DNA of 14,582 bases from Lachnospiraceae bacterium UBA1066 (lineage in GTDB: Bacteria > Bacillota > Clostridia > Lachnospirales > Lachnospiraceae), in NCBI GenBank assembly GCA_002316215.1, contig DCDB01000258.1, forward strand, positions 1-14,582, written 5' to 3'. The translations under genes and the position numbers were made by a program. Positions 1 to 7,189 of the stretch are shown here, piece after piece. How positions within the stretch are numbered: the first letter of the stretch is position 1; every line of letters begins with the position of its first letter. The notes under the pieces were generated by a model. The model had not been told where the DNA came from. It searched no databases and saw only the letters and a program-made list of their open reading frames with translations.

Positions 1-96
1 AGAAGCGCCCTGATATAAATCCGTACGGCATTGGCGAAACGCAGCCTGGTTTGAAGCCGTGCCGAAAATATTTTCTGATGCCTTTTAGTGTAACGC

Positions 97-130
97 AAAA
101 AACGGACGGTGGCAAGACGCCCCGTCCGTT
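97..130 (-). terminator. Rho-independent terminator of argS
   Basis: Read on the minus strand, a perfect 9-bp stem (AACGGACGG pairing with CCGTCCGTT, positions 122-130 and 101-109) encloses a 12-nt loop and runs straight into a T tract (A run at 97-102 on the plus strand). It lies about 70 bases past the argS stop, the right place and direction to end the argS transcript and whatever is co-transcribed from upstream. Confidence 0.85.
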
Positions 131-202
131 AAAATATTGCACAATATTAAGAATGGTTATAAAGATTTCCGAGCCTTGCGGTTTTTCCGCAGCCATCCTG
201 CC

Positions 203-1975
203 TCACATATGATCCGGAGCAGAGAATCCCAGGATATCGATGCTCTTTTCAAGCATTTTTTCCGCTGTACCAAGAAGATGCAGATAGCTTCCTCTCCTGC
301 CGGCATCAGGCTCAGCGATTATCTTTGTCTCATGATAAAACCGGTTAAAATCATTTGCCGTCTCATAAATGAAAGCGCAGATCTTATGCGGCGCAAGCTC
401 CTCGAAAGCTTCGGAAACCACCGATCCGAAACGTCCGATATCCAGCATCAGGTTTCTTTCCTCAGGCGTATCCGGCGGAAGCAGCGTACCGGCTGTTCCC
501 TTACCGGCCTTTTCCAGAATGGATTTTATCCGAACGATGGTATATAAAATATACGGCCCCGTATTTCCCTCAAAAGCGGTGAACTTATCAGTATCAAACA
601 CGTAATCCTTAGCGGCCTGATTGGAAAGGTCACCGTATTTAATGGCTGAAAGCGACACAATGCGGGCAATCTTTTCCGTATCTTCTTCTCTGACATTCTT
701 GTTCTCGCTGATTTTTTTTATCATTCCGGTATTTATCTCATCCAGAAGTGTTTCCAGCCTCATGACGCCGCCTTCACGCGTCTTGAACGGTTTCCCGTCC
801 CTGCCGTTCATCGTCCCGAAACCGACGTGCTTAAGCTCTGTATCCTCATCTACCAGGTGCGCTTTACGTGCCGCCCGGAATATCTGTGTAAAATATAGAG
901 ACTGCCTTTTGTCGACCACATAAATAATCTCATCCGGTGAGAACAGCTTCATGCGTTCAACAATAGTAGCGAGATCCGTTGTATTATAAAGGGACGCCCC
1001 ATCCGATTTAAGCACCATGCAGGGAGGAATCTTCTTCTTGTCTTCCGGAAGCGCAACATCTATGACCAGCGCCCCTTCATTATAGTATGCATATCCCTTA
1101 TCTTTCAAATACCTGACCATGTCAGGTATATACGGCTGGGCATCAGACTCCGATTTCCACAGATCAAATGTCACATCAAGCCTGGCATAATTCTTCCTGA
1201 GATCCGCTGTGGATATTTCCATGATTTTGTTCCAAAGTGCGCGATAGCCCGGCCTGCCTTCCTGCAGAAGATGCGTGGCCTCCATCGCTTTTAGCTTATA
1301 TTCTTCATCCGTTTTGGATTTTTCAGATGCGAAAGGATAGATTTCTTCAAGTTCACTGATGGTAAATGGAGCCTCCGACGGATATTCCGCGGGATCTTCC
1401 GGTGCCGTGTCACTGAAATAAATCAGTTCCGGACGGCGTGCCCGAAGTTCTGTGATAATAAGGCCCATCTGCAGCCCCCAGTCGCCTAAATGTACGTCAC
1501 CTAAGACTTCATTCCCGACAGCACGTCCCAGTCTCTTCAGACATTCACCTATAACAGCGCTGCGCAGGTGCCCCACATGAAGCGGTTTTGCAACATTCGG
1601 TCCGCCGTAATCAATAATTATTTTCTTTGGATTCTCCGTCTGAGGAATGGATAAGAATTTATCCTCATCCATTTCCATTATGTAGGATGCAAGAAATTCT
1701 CCCGAAATGTTTATATTGATAAAACCGGGCGCTGCAATTACCGCCTCAAAAAAGCTTTTATCCTTGTTACCCTCTTCCGCCTTCTTCAAAACATCCTGTG
1801 CTATCGCAAGGGGGGCTTTATGATAATTTCTGGCGGCAGACATGGCGCCGCTACACTGGAATTCACAAAGATCCGGCCGATCCGAACGGCGAACACGGCC
1901 GAACATTTCATCATATCCGGCTGCTTTAAATGCATTTTGAAATTTTTTACTTAATATCGTTTCGATTTTTTCCAT
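203..1975 (-). CDS. argS: Arginyl-tRNA synthetase (ArgRS)
   Basis: Cytosolic class I aminoacyl-tRNA synthetase that charges tRNA-Arg with arginine using ATP. At 590 residues it is full length for the family (E. coli ArgRS is 577). Residues 1-100 fit the N-terminal Add1 domain that contacts the tRNA D-loop. The HIGH signature is HVGH at 133-136 in the context GGPNVAKPLHVGHLRS. The second class I signature is the variant KPFKTREGG rather than KMSK, a substitution common in ArgRS. The C-terminal part (from about 470) is the helical DALR anticodon-binding domain. The ATG at 1973-1975 gives the expected N terminus, but the Shine-Dalgarno upstream is weak. Only 40 bases separate it from the Ig-like protein gene, so read-through from the cps-type operon is plausible. 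A strong terminator follows. Confidence 0.97.
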   Translation of the reverse strand: MEKIETILSKKFQNAFKAAGYDEMFGRVRRSDRPDLCEFQCSGAMSAARNYHKAPLAIAQDVLKKAEEGNKDKSFFEAVIAAPGFININISGEFLASYIMEMDEDKFLSIPQTENPKKIIIDYGGPNVAKPLHVGHLRSAVIGECLKRLGRAVGNEVLGDVHLGDWGLQMGLIITELRARRPELIYFSDTAPEDPAEYPSEAPFTISELEEIYPFASEKSKTDEEYKLKAMEATHLLQEGRPGYRALWNKIMEISTADLRKNYARLDVTFDLWKSESDAQPYIPDMVRYLKDKGYAYYNEGALVIDVALPEDKKKIPPCMVLKSDGASLYNTTDLATIVERMKLFSPDEIIYVVDKRQSLYFTQIFRAARKAHLVDEDTELKHVGFGTMNGRDGKPFKTREGGVMRLETLLDEINTGMIKKISENKNVREEDTEKIARIVSLSAIKYGDLSNQAAKDYVFDTDKFTAFEGNTGPYILYTIVRIKSILEKAGKGTAGTLLPPDTPEERNLMLDIGRFGSVVSEAFEELAPHKICAFIYETANDFNRFYHETKIIAEPDAGRRGSYLHLLGTAEKMLEKSIDILGFSAPDHM

Positions 1976-2015
1976 ACACAGCCCGCTTTTCTATTATTTT
2001 TTGCCGCCTCTTCTG

Positions 2016-2855
2016 TTATCCCCGGGTCAGGATGAAATCGACGACATTGCTTTTATTGTTATCCGAATCTACCACATAGATTTTTATATCATAGGTCCCG
2101 GCTTTTTTTGTCTTATAGTCACCTGTCAGAATTATATTTCCGTAAAGAGCCGATGAAGTGTCCTTACTGTCAGTTATGCTTTCGATGTAGGACGTATATT
2201 CGAAGGAATCATTCACGCCGATTTTTGCGGAAGTTGCCTTCATTTTAATTGTCGGTCCTCCCGGTTCAGGTGTTGTCGAAGGCGCTGCAGAAGCCGTAGA
2301 ACCTGAAGACGACGCTGTGTCAGCACCTGCAGTTTCTGAATTTGCTGCCGCCGCGCTTGCTGCTGTACTGCCTGTCGTACTTGCAGCTGTACTTGTACTG
2401 TCCGCTGTTCCTGATCCCTGGCTCTCTGTCTCCGAGGATGCAGTCATAGCTGAAGCTGAGTCAGTCGCTAAAGTATCCGAACCCGTATCTTTTGCCGAAT
2501 TCGTCTGTCCGGATTCTGAAGCAGAAGCCGTATAATTAACAACCTGGCTTGCCGTCGTAATGTTATTGCTGGAATCCTTTACGATATATGTTACCTTTGC
2601 ATGCTTTCCGTCAGAAAGAGGTGTAATAGAATCTACGCGGATGGAAGCCGTTACATCTCCGTCAACATTATCCTTCGCCGTGATGTTGGACAAAAGAACA
2701 CTTTCATCCTCTCCTTCGGTATAGGACAATTCTGTCCCGGAAAATGAAATTGCAGGGCTTTCGTTATCTCCTTTATAGAGAATAAACGCTACCCCGGCAA
2801 GAAGCAAAAAACCGATTACCACCAAGACTGCTGTAACTGTCTTCTTAGACATCAT
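2016..2855 (-). CDS. Membrane-anchored protein with two Ig-like domains
   Basis: 279 residues, function unknown. One membrane segment (about 7-27) follows a short KK-containing N terminus, so it is probably a signal anchor with the rest outside the cell. Residues about 33-110 resemble bacterial Ig-like (DUF5011/HYR-type) modules: the run AKDNVDGDVTASIRV and a later VKDSSNN turn are typical. Residues about 110-200 are a low-complexity Ser/Thr/Ala linker, likely extended and possibly glycosylated. Residues about 200-279 form a second beta-rich module with a similar ending (VVDSDNNKSN). The start overlaps the cpsD stop in ATGA, with GGAGAG 7 bases upstream, so it is translationally coupled to cpsD. 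Context suggests a surface partner of the CpsC/CpsD pair; that role is inference. Domain names are from pattern recognition only. Confidence 0.8.
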   Translation of the reverse strand: MMSKKTVTAVLVVIGFLLLAGVAFILYKGDNESPAISFSGTELSYTEGEDESVLLSNITAKDNVDGDVTASIRVDSITPLSDGKHAKVTYIVKDSSNNITTASQVVNYTASASESGQTNSAKDTGSDTLATDSASAMTASSETESQGSGTADSTSTAASTTGSTAASAAAANSETAGADTASSSGSTASAAPSTTPEPGGPTIKMKATSAKIGVNDSFEYTSYIESITDSKDTSSALYGNIILTGDYKTKKAGTYDIKIYVVDSDNNKSNVVDFILTRG

Positions 2856-3595
2856 CCTATATCTCTCCGATCGTTTCTCTTATCACCTTTACCGCTGCTG
2901 CCATAATACTTTCCATAATACCTGCCATAATGCTTTCCGTAATAACCGCCGTAGTAGCTTGTCTTTTCCATATCAACCTTGTTCAGGATAACGCCGAGAA
3001 TCCTGCAGTCAGATTTTTCCAGCTGTGCTTTTACGCCCTGGACAAATTTATAACTGATGGAACCTGCAGCTATAACGATTGCTACGCCGTCACATTGTCT
3101 TGCAATGATAGCGGCGTCAATAACGGATCCAAGCGGCGGAGAATCAATAATAATGTAGTCGTAATTTTTACGAAGGGCTTCCAAAAGGGTCGCAAAACGC
3201 TTCCCGCCAAGAAGCTCCGCGGGATTCGGTGTCTCCGGTCCGGAAAAAATCATCTGCATATTCGAATAATCTGTCTGACAGATACACTCTGAAAGAGCTC
3301 CCTGTCCTGTAAGAAAGTGGCTGAGACCTTTTATCTCTCCGCCTTCAAGCTTGTAGCGGCCCATCATAACGGATTTTCGAAGGTCAGCGTCTATCAGGAT
3401 CGTACGTTTTCCAGCTTCCGCCATGGAAGTCGCCAGATGTGTTGCAACAGAGGATTTGCCTTCATTCGGCGTGCAACTCGTCAGACAGACAACTTTAACT
3501 TCATCTCCGCAAAACTCTATATTGGTTCGAAGAATCTTAAAGGCCTCATCCAGCTGAAAATGTTTCTCGCTGCTTTTTATCTGAACTACCGGCAT
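2852..3595 (-). CDS. cpsD: CpsD/CapB-family bacterial tyrosine kinase (BY-kinase)
   Basis: Cytoplasmic P-loop autokinase that, in this family, works with a CpsC/Wzz-type membrane activator to control capsule or exopolysaccharide assembly. At 247 residues it is typical for the split Gram-positive form. Walker A is CTPNEGKSS (41-49, Lys47), Walker A' is TILIDADLR (65-73) and Walker B is YIIIDSPP (147-154). The C-terminal tail from Tyr214 holds nine tyrosines in YYG-type repeats, ending near residue 231: the autophosphorylation cluster. Start and stop are shared with its neighbours (TAATG with cpsC upstream, ATGA with the Ig-like gene downstream), which indicates one transcript. No phosphatase gene (CpsB or Wzb type) is in the window. 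Exact target polymer unknown. Confidence 0.93.
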   Translation of the reverse strand: MPVVQIKSSEKHFQLDEAFKILRTNIEFCGDEVKVVCLTSCTPNEGKSSVATHLATSMAEAGKRTILIDADLRKSVMMGRYKLEGGEIKGLSHFLTGQGALSECICQTDYSNMQMIFSGPETPNPAELLGGKRFATLLEALRKNYDYIIIDSPPLGSVIDAAIIARQCDGVAIVIAAGSISYKFVQGVKAQLEKSDCRILGVILNKVDMEKTSYYGGYYGKHYGRYYGKYYGSSGKGDKRNDRRDIG

Positions 3596-4338
3596 TATGC
3601 TTTTCCTTTCTTCGTTTTCTTCCCTTTATGATTCCCTGCTACAGCGGTTTCATCCAAAGGTATCACTCCGAGAACCGAAAGCTTTAAATAGCGTTCAATA
3701 TCTTCCGTAGTCCGGATTGTATCATTAAACATAAAGTTTAAAATGACAACAATAATGGCAATAACAGCACCCGCCAACGCACCGATGGCTGCATCTTTCA
3801 TCGTATGAGGGCTTGATTTTGACGTCGGCATATCCGCTTCTTCCACGGTATTTACCGCCTGAATATCCATTATTTCGGTGATATGTTTTGCAGAAGAAAT
3901 TCGTACGGCGTTAGCAATCGACTGCGCCATATATGGATCCTCATCCTCTACATCAATCACAATGTAGCGGGTATCCGAGGGATTTGAAACCGTTATTTCA
4001 TCCGCCAGCTGAGCGGGGGTCATGTCCAGCTGCAGCTCGGCAATGACATCCTGCATTACAGGGCGGGCTGTTACGATCTGCAGATAGTCCTGTGTGAGAT
4101 AGGTTGAAGTATTGAGGTCGTTTGTGTTAACTGTATTCGTAGTCTGATCCGTCCTGTTTAAAATATAAACCTTCGTTTCAGACGTATAACGCGGCGTAAT
4201 GAAAAGTTTCGTAAAAAGCAGGACAGCAAGTCCTGCAACAATAGCCGACAGTATAATCGTAAGCATATGACCCCAGATCGCACGGAACACGTCGCGCAAA
4301 TCAATTTCAACTTCCTGCGGCTGTTGGTTTTCTTCCAT
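3595..4338 (-). CDS. cpsC: Wzz/CpsC-type chain-length determinant and BY-kinase activator
   Basis: Membrane protein of the polysaccharide co-polymerase family, 247 residues. It has a cytoplasmic N terminus, a first membrane helix at about 23-46, an extracellular region with the Wzz-like start (YTSETKVYILNR), and a proline motif (ADMPTSKSSPHTM, about 168-180) leading into a second helix at about 183-206. A basic cytoplasmic tail ends in GKKTKKGKA. In related systems the cytoplasmic C-terminal part activates the CpsD kinase, and here cpsD starts on the last base of the cpsC stop (TAATG). AGGAGA sits about 7 bases before the ATG. A promoter is visible 240 bases upstream. It sets polymer length or export in known family members; the polymer here is unknown because no synthesis genes are nearby. 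Confidence 0.92.
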   Translation of the reverse strand: MEENQQPQEVEIDLRDVFRAIWGHMLTIILSAIVAGLAVLLFTKLFITPRYTSETKVYILNRTDQTTNTVNTNDLNTSTYLTQDYLQIVTARPVMQDVIAELQLDMTPAQLADEITVSNPSDTRYIVIDVEDEDPYMAQSIANAVRISSAKHITEIMDIQAVNTVEEADMPTSKSSPHTMKDAAIGALAGAVIAIIVVILNFMFNDTIRTTEDIERYLKLSVLGVIPLDETAVAGNHKGKKTKKGKA

Positions 4339-4456
4339 AAATATTCTCCTCCGGAGCGGATTTTCTGCTAAAGCAGCCTATGACACGGTAAAGAAATTAA
4401 CCCATCCCGCTAAAGAAGAGGTACATAACCCCGCACTAACAAACATTTCATTTTTC

Positions 4457-4491
4457 GATATAGCCTGAAGCCGGCCAGATATACCTGAAGC
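4457..4491 (-). repeat. Short direct repeat in the cpsC leader
   Basis: On the minus strand the leader reads GCTTCAGGTATATC, then six bases, then GCTTCAGGCTATATC: two copies differing by one inserted C, about 20 bases apart centre to centre. The spacing is close to two helical turns. This could be a DNA-binding site pair or a chance repeat; nothing else identifies it. Confidence 0.4.
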
Positions 4492-4527
4492 GTTTCTGTC
4501 CGATTATCTTTTCCGGCAGAATATAAC

Positions 4528-4560
4528 AATGAACGTTTAAAAGCTGGTCATGTGTTCATT
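4528..4560. promoter_or_regulatory. Inverted repeat just downstream of the cpsC promoter
   Basis: The arms AATGAAC and GTTCATT (7 bp, perfect) are separated by 19 bases and lie 10-40 bases after the predicted transcription start of the cps-type operon. It could be an operator or a leader hairpin. No regulator family is recognisable from the arms. Confidence 0.3.
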
Positions 4561-4576
4561 CCCCCACATCTAAAAA

Positions 4577-4605
4577 ATATTACCACCTGCATCTTGTTAA
4601 TGCAA
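4577..4605 (-). promoter_or_regulatory. Predicted sigma-A-type promoter of the cpsC-cpsD operon
   Basis: On the minus strand TTGCAT (4600-4605) and TAATAT (4577-4582) are separated by exactly 17 bases, close to the TTGACA/TATAAT consensus. The start point would be near 4570, giving an unusually long leader of about 230 nt before the cpsC ATG. It lies just past the stop of the ADP-ribosylglycohydrolase-like gene, so it makes the cps genes a separate transcription unit. Confidence 0.6.
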
Positions 4606-4652
4606 GCCCTATTTCTCCCTCATTGTGGCAGAAAGGTTCTTCTCCCCATGGC

Positions 4653-5663
4653 CTATATAACCGAACTTACAGAATTTCCGGTTGACGCATCAGGATAAAA
4701 GTTCTCGGTCTGCAGCGTAATTTCTTCTTTTTTTATCAGGGTATTCTGCCATTTTATAAAGGCTTCATCCTCCGGGAACACTAATGCTGCCATAGAACCT
4801 GCCAGCGCTGCCACAGCATTGGTATCACCGCCCAGATTCACAGCCTTAAGGAGGCATTCTTCAAAGGAAGTCGAGGACACAAGGCACCAGACAGCTGCCA
4901 GAAGAGTATTGACGACTGAAGACCCGCTTCTTATTTCATTTTCATCCGTCTCTGCGAATTTTTCATCAGCCATGACTTTGTAATATCCAGTAAACTCTGC
5001 CGTCTCTTCAATTCCGTTATAATATTCAATCACTTTATCGGCGGCTACGGCGGACAGTTCCCTTACACTCTGTGTTTTATGTTCAAGCAGATATAAAAGC
5101 AGATGGGTATAAATGCTGCAGGCAATATAGCAGATGGGTGTCCGATGCGTAATAGCAGACACTTTTTCAACAAAAGAATAACATTCCTTCGTATCTATAT
5201 AATCGACATCCCTGTCAAAAAATATATGCAGTACTGCCGGCAGCATCCTGCAAAGTGATTCATTATTCCAGCTGTCGTCATCCGAACGTCCGCAGAGAAG
5301 GGGGTCTGTTCCTTCCTGGAAAGCATTCAGGGCCGATACAATATATTCAGAACGGAACACCACGTTTCCGGTAGAAGTATACTTACCCTCTTCCTCCCTG
5401 GCCTTAAGTTCCGTCAGTATCCTGCCGAAGTCAATATCATTTTTCATTGCCGCCTGTTCGGCCAGAAGTATGCCTGTAAGATCACTCCATGCGCCTGCCG
5501 GCAGATGGTCGGCTTCATCCTCAGTCATGTCGCGCGCCGGCTCTTCTTTTAATTCTTCCCGGGTCTTTCCCCGGTACGGAAGCCCCAGCGCATCTCCGAC
5601 TGCAAAACCCAAAACAGTCTTAACCGCTTTTTTAACACTCATTTCTCCCTGCATTTGCAGCAT
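4653..5663 (-). CDS. Divergent ADP-ribosylglycohydrolase-family protein (DraG/ARH-like)
   Basis: 336 residues, cytosolic, no signal peptide. Family features: GFAVGDALGLPYRG (19-31), GAWSDLTGILLA (57-68), a GTDPLLCG...NNESLCRMLP block (118-142), ITHRTPICYIAC (171-182) and VNLGGDTNAVAALAG (275-289). Active members remove ADP-ribose from proteins or small molecules using two Mg ions held by an SDDT motif and a GGDTDT motif. Here the first reads S60-D61-L62-T63 and the second G278-G279-D280-T281-N282-A283, and GNGSLMR has become NNESLCR. At least three usual metal ligands are replaced, so catalysis is doubtful. The ATG at 5661-5663 has GGAGG 3 bases upstream; in-frame ATGs at codons 4 and 8 are alternatives. 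It is 191 bases from the channel-like gene. Its target, if any, is not visible. Confidence 0.85.
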   Translation of the reverse strand: MLQMQGEMSVKKAVKTVLGFAVGDALGLPYRGKTREELKEEPARDMTEDEADHLPAGAWSDLTGILLAEQAAMKNDIDFGRILTELKAREEEGKYTSTGNVVFRSEYIVSALNAFQEGTDPLLCGRSDDDSWNNESLCRMLPAVLHIFFDRDVDYIDTKECYSFVEKVSAITHRTPICYIACSIYTHLLLYLLEHKTQSVRELSAVAADKVIEYYNGIEETAEFTGYYKVMADEKFAETDENEIRSGSSVVNTLLAAVWCLVSSTSFEECLLKAVNLGGDTNAVAALAGSMAALVFPEDEAFIKWQNTLIKKEEITLQTENFYPDASTGNSVSSVI

Positions 5664-5742
5664 CTCCCTCCGGATGTCTTCCTAAAATATGACGCAGATG
5701 CCAAAATTGCCCTTTGGTAACCGTAATGCTTCGATTGGTTCC

Positions 5743-5755
5743 ATCGCTCAGCGAT
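5743..5755. promoter_or_regulatory. Small dyad upstream of the ADP-ribosylglycohydrolase-like gene
   Basis: ATCGCT-C-AGCGAT is a perfect 6-bp inverted repeat around one base, about 80 bases before the gene start, inside a 191-base spacer that otherwise shows no clear promoter or terminator. It could be an operator half-site pair; equally it could be chance. Confidence 0.2.
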
Positions 5756-5854
5756 TCCCGCATCCCGGAAATATTTCATGTCCGTATATTTACCGCTTAA
5801 TTGTTGTGTTCCTTCCCGGTTCCCGCACTCTAAAAATCATTCGGAATCCGTAAT

Positions 5855-7189
5855 TTACTGCAGATAAGCTGAAACAGGCATCAGAACGTTTCCCAAAACC
5901 ACCAGTGTCACTTCGGTATAAAACATCATCTTGCCGAACTGCTTTGCAAATGCACGATCCTCATACTTGCTCCGGATACGGTTGATACTGATGATTGTAA
6001 TCGCAGTGGAAAGTATTGTCGCTATGCCAAAAACATTCATGAAAAGCAACAGACCGTTCTGCATGGCAGGAACTTTATTTGCTCCGATCATGACGTTCGA
6101 AACAGTGCCGAACAAAGCCCCCGGCAGCATACCAAGAGGATCAACCCTGTGATAAGTGCAGATAAACAACGCAATCAAAGCCCATATTGTCGTACCGAAC
6201 ATAGCAATAAAACACATAAGATAAAGCGAAAAACCGTTTCTGTTTATCTCAACCTCAGTCAGATGCTCCGCAATGTAGAGATGTCCCGTCTCTTTTTCCG
6301 CCAGCGGATTTCCCATGGCAATAGGATATTTATAAGTAAGTGCACAGGAAGCGGCGCGAAGTACTTTAAATCCGGAAATATCGATGCTGGAATTAAGCGT
6401 TCCGGACTCAGGATCATTCTCAAAGATAACGCGGGCTAGATTCCACTCCGACTGAATATACATCTTCAGCTGATGCGATTCCAGAGGGAAACGCACTGTC
6501 CAGAAAGCCTTCGATATCGTAACGTCAAACGAGACAAGCTGATAATGATTATCTTCCTCATCCGTCGTGTCTTCAATAACCGTCAGCTTATTAATTGCTC
6601 CTCTGTAAACCGTAAAGTTGTGCGCCATGTCCAGGTCATCATCACCTTTCCACTTGAACCATACTCTCGCAACAACTTCAAAATCCGAATCATCCAGATT
6701 CATATCTTTAAAATCAATGATATAAGTTCCCATAGTTACATGAGTGGCATCCTTAGAAATAGAATCTACCTTCTCCGTATCCTGCCAGGGGGTCAAGGCA
6801 CTCTCCCAGTACTTTTCCTCTCCCATTTTATCGCTGATCAGTGTAATGCAGGCATAAATAAGGAAGCTTCCCATAAGGGCAAGGTAAACAAACATGCCTA
6901 TTGCTATCATCTTTTTATGTTTTGGCGTTATCTTTGCTGCTGCGGAAGCCGTGGGCGTGGGACTTGTCTTCACTTCGTCTGGCGCATTCTTCTCCGACAC
7001 GCCGTCGTCTGCTTTTGCCCTTTTCTCCGTCACGCTGTCATCCGCTATGACTTTTTTCTCCGCCTCACCATCGTCTGCTTTTGCCCTTTTCTCCGTCACG
7101 CTGTCATCCGCTATGACTTTTTTCTCCGCCTCACTGCTGCTCATGCTGGTTTTGGCATTCTGTCCGTCTTTAATAAATCCATCCGCCAA
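5855..7189 (-). CDS. Pentameric ligand-gated ion channel-like membrane protein with extra N-terminal anchor
   Basis: 444 residues from a TTG start at 7187-7189. That start is preceded by AGGGGGAGGGA at ideal distance; a longer frame back to 7234 lacks a ribosome site. Order: cytoplasmic charged repeats (about 18-75), a membrane anchor (94-119), a beta-rich extracellular domain (about 124-318), then four membrane helices (about 319-346, 351-373, 377-402, 421-442). Channel-family hallmarks include VTMGTYIIDF, VWFKWKGD (176-183), the FPLESHQLKMYI strand-turn matching the Cys-loop FPFDxQ region without cysteines, YPIAMGNP, and a basic M3-M4 loop. M1 lacks the usual proline. If a channel, it would gate ions in response to an unknown ligand. 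The membrane part also recalls DUF4436 proteins, so a non-channel relative is possible. It lies 91 bases after the carboxypeptidase stop and may share its transcript. Confidence 0.6.
   Translation of the reverse strand: MADGFIKDGQNAKTSMSSSEAEKKVIADDSVTEKRAKADDGEAEKKVIADDSVTEKRAKADDGVSEKNAPDEVKTSPTPTASAAAKITPKHKKMIAIGMFVYLALMGSFLIYACITLISDKMGEEKYWESALTPWQDTEKVDSISKDATHVTMGTYIIDFKDMNLDDSDFEVVARVWFKWKGDDDLDMAHNFTVYRGAINKLTVIEDTTDEEDNHYQLVSFDVTISKAFWTVRFPLESHQLKMYIQSEWNLARVIFENDPESGTLNSSIDISGFKVLRAASCALTYKYPIAMGNPLAEKETGHLYIAEHLTEVEINRNGFSLYLMCFIAMFGTTIWALIALFICTYHRVDPLGMLPGALFGTVSNVMIGANKVPAMQNGLLLFMNVFGIATILSTAITIISINRIRSKYEDRAFAKQFGKMMFYTEVTLVVLGNVLMPVSAYLQ
7005..7136 (-). repeat. 66-bp tandem repeat inside the channel-like gene
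   Basis: Two copies with a 66-base period: 7005-7068 is identical to 7071-7134, and only the two bases ending each unit differ. Each unit encodes 22 residues made of two related 11-residue halves (EKKVIADD and EKRAKADD types); a degenerate further half (SEKNAPDE) follows. The period is a multiple of three, so changes in copy number would keep the frame. Near-identity at DNA level points to a recent duplication. Confidence 0.9.

Larger units (their letters stand above)
4339..4652. other. Gene-free stretch: promoter and long leader before cpsC
   Basis: 314 bases without a convincing reading frame. Read on the minus strand it holds a sigma-A-like promoter near its start (4577-4605), then a leader of about 230 nt. 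The leader contains an inverted repeat (AATGAAC/GTTCATT, 4528-4560), a hairpin with a 7-bp stem and one bulge (TCTGCCG with CGGACAGA, about 4495-4520), two near-identical 14-15-base direct copies starting GCTTCAGG (about 4457-4491), a small CTGCT/AGCAG hairpin (4364-4375) and an 8-bp palindrome CTCCGGAG overlapping the cpsC ribosome site. I recognise no known riboswitch class, and no clear terminator for the ADP-ribosylglycohydrolase-like gene. Confidence 0.6.

Noticed and set aside
174..195. TGCGG/CCGCA hairpin just after the argS stop as the terminator
   Set aside because: The stem is only 5-6 bp and no T run follows on the minus strand. The 9-bp hairpin at 97-130 is far better.
3..211. Plus-strand frame open from the left edge to about 211
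   Set aside because: It runs through the argS terminator and the argS 3' end, and the translated sequence shows no recognisable domain. Positions 1-96 alone are too short to judge.
2317..2535. Ala/Val-rich plus-strand frame opposite the Ig-like protein linker
   Set aside because: It is the antisense of a low-complexity Ser/Thr/Ala coding stretch, with no start signals.
4571..4606. TGCAT...ATGCA inverted repeat followed by a T run, as a terminator for the ADP-ribosylglycohydrolase-like gene
   Set aside because: The stem is only 5 bp and the T run starts some 10 bases after it. The same bases make a better promoter.
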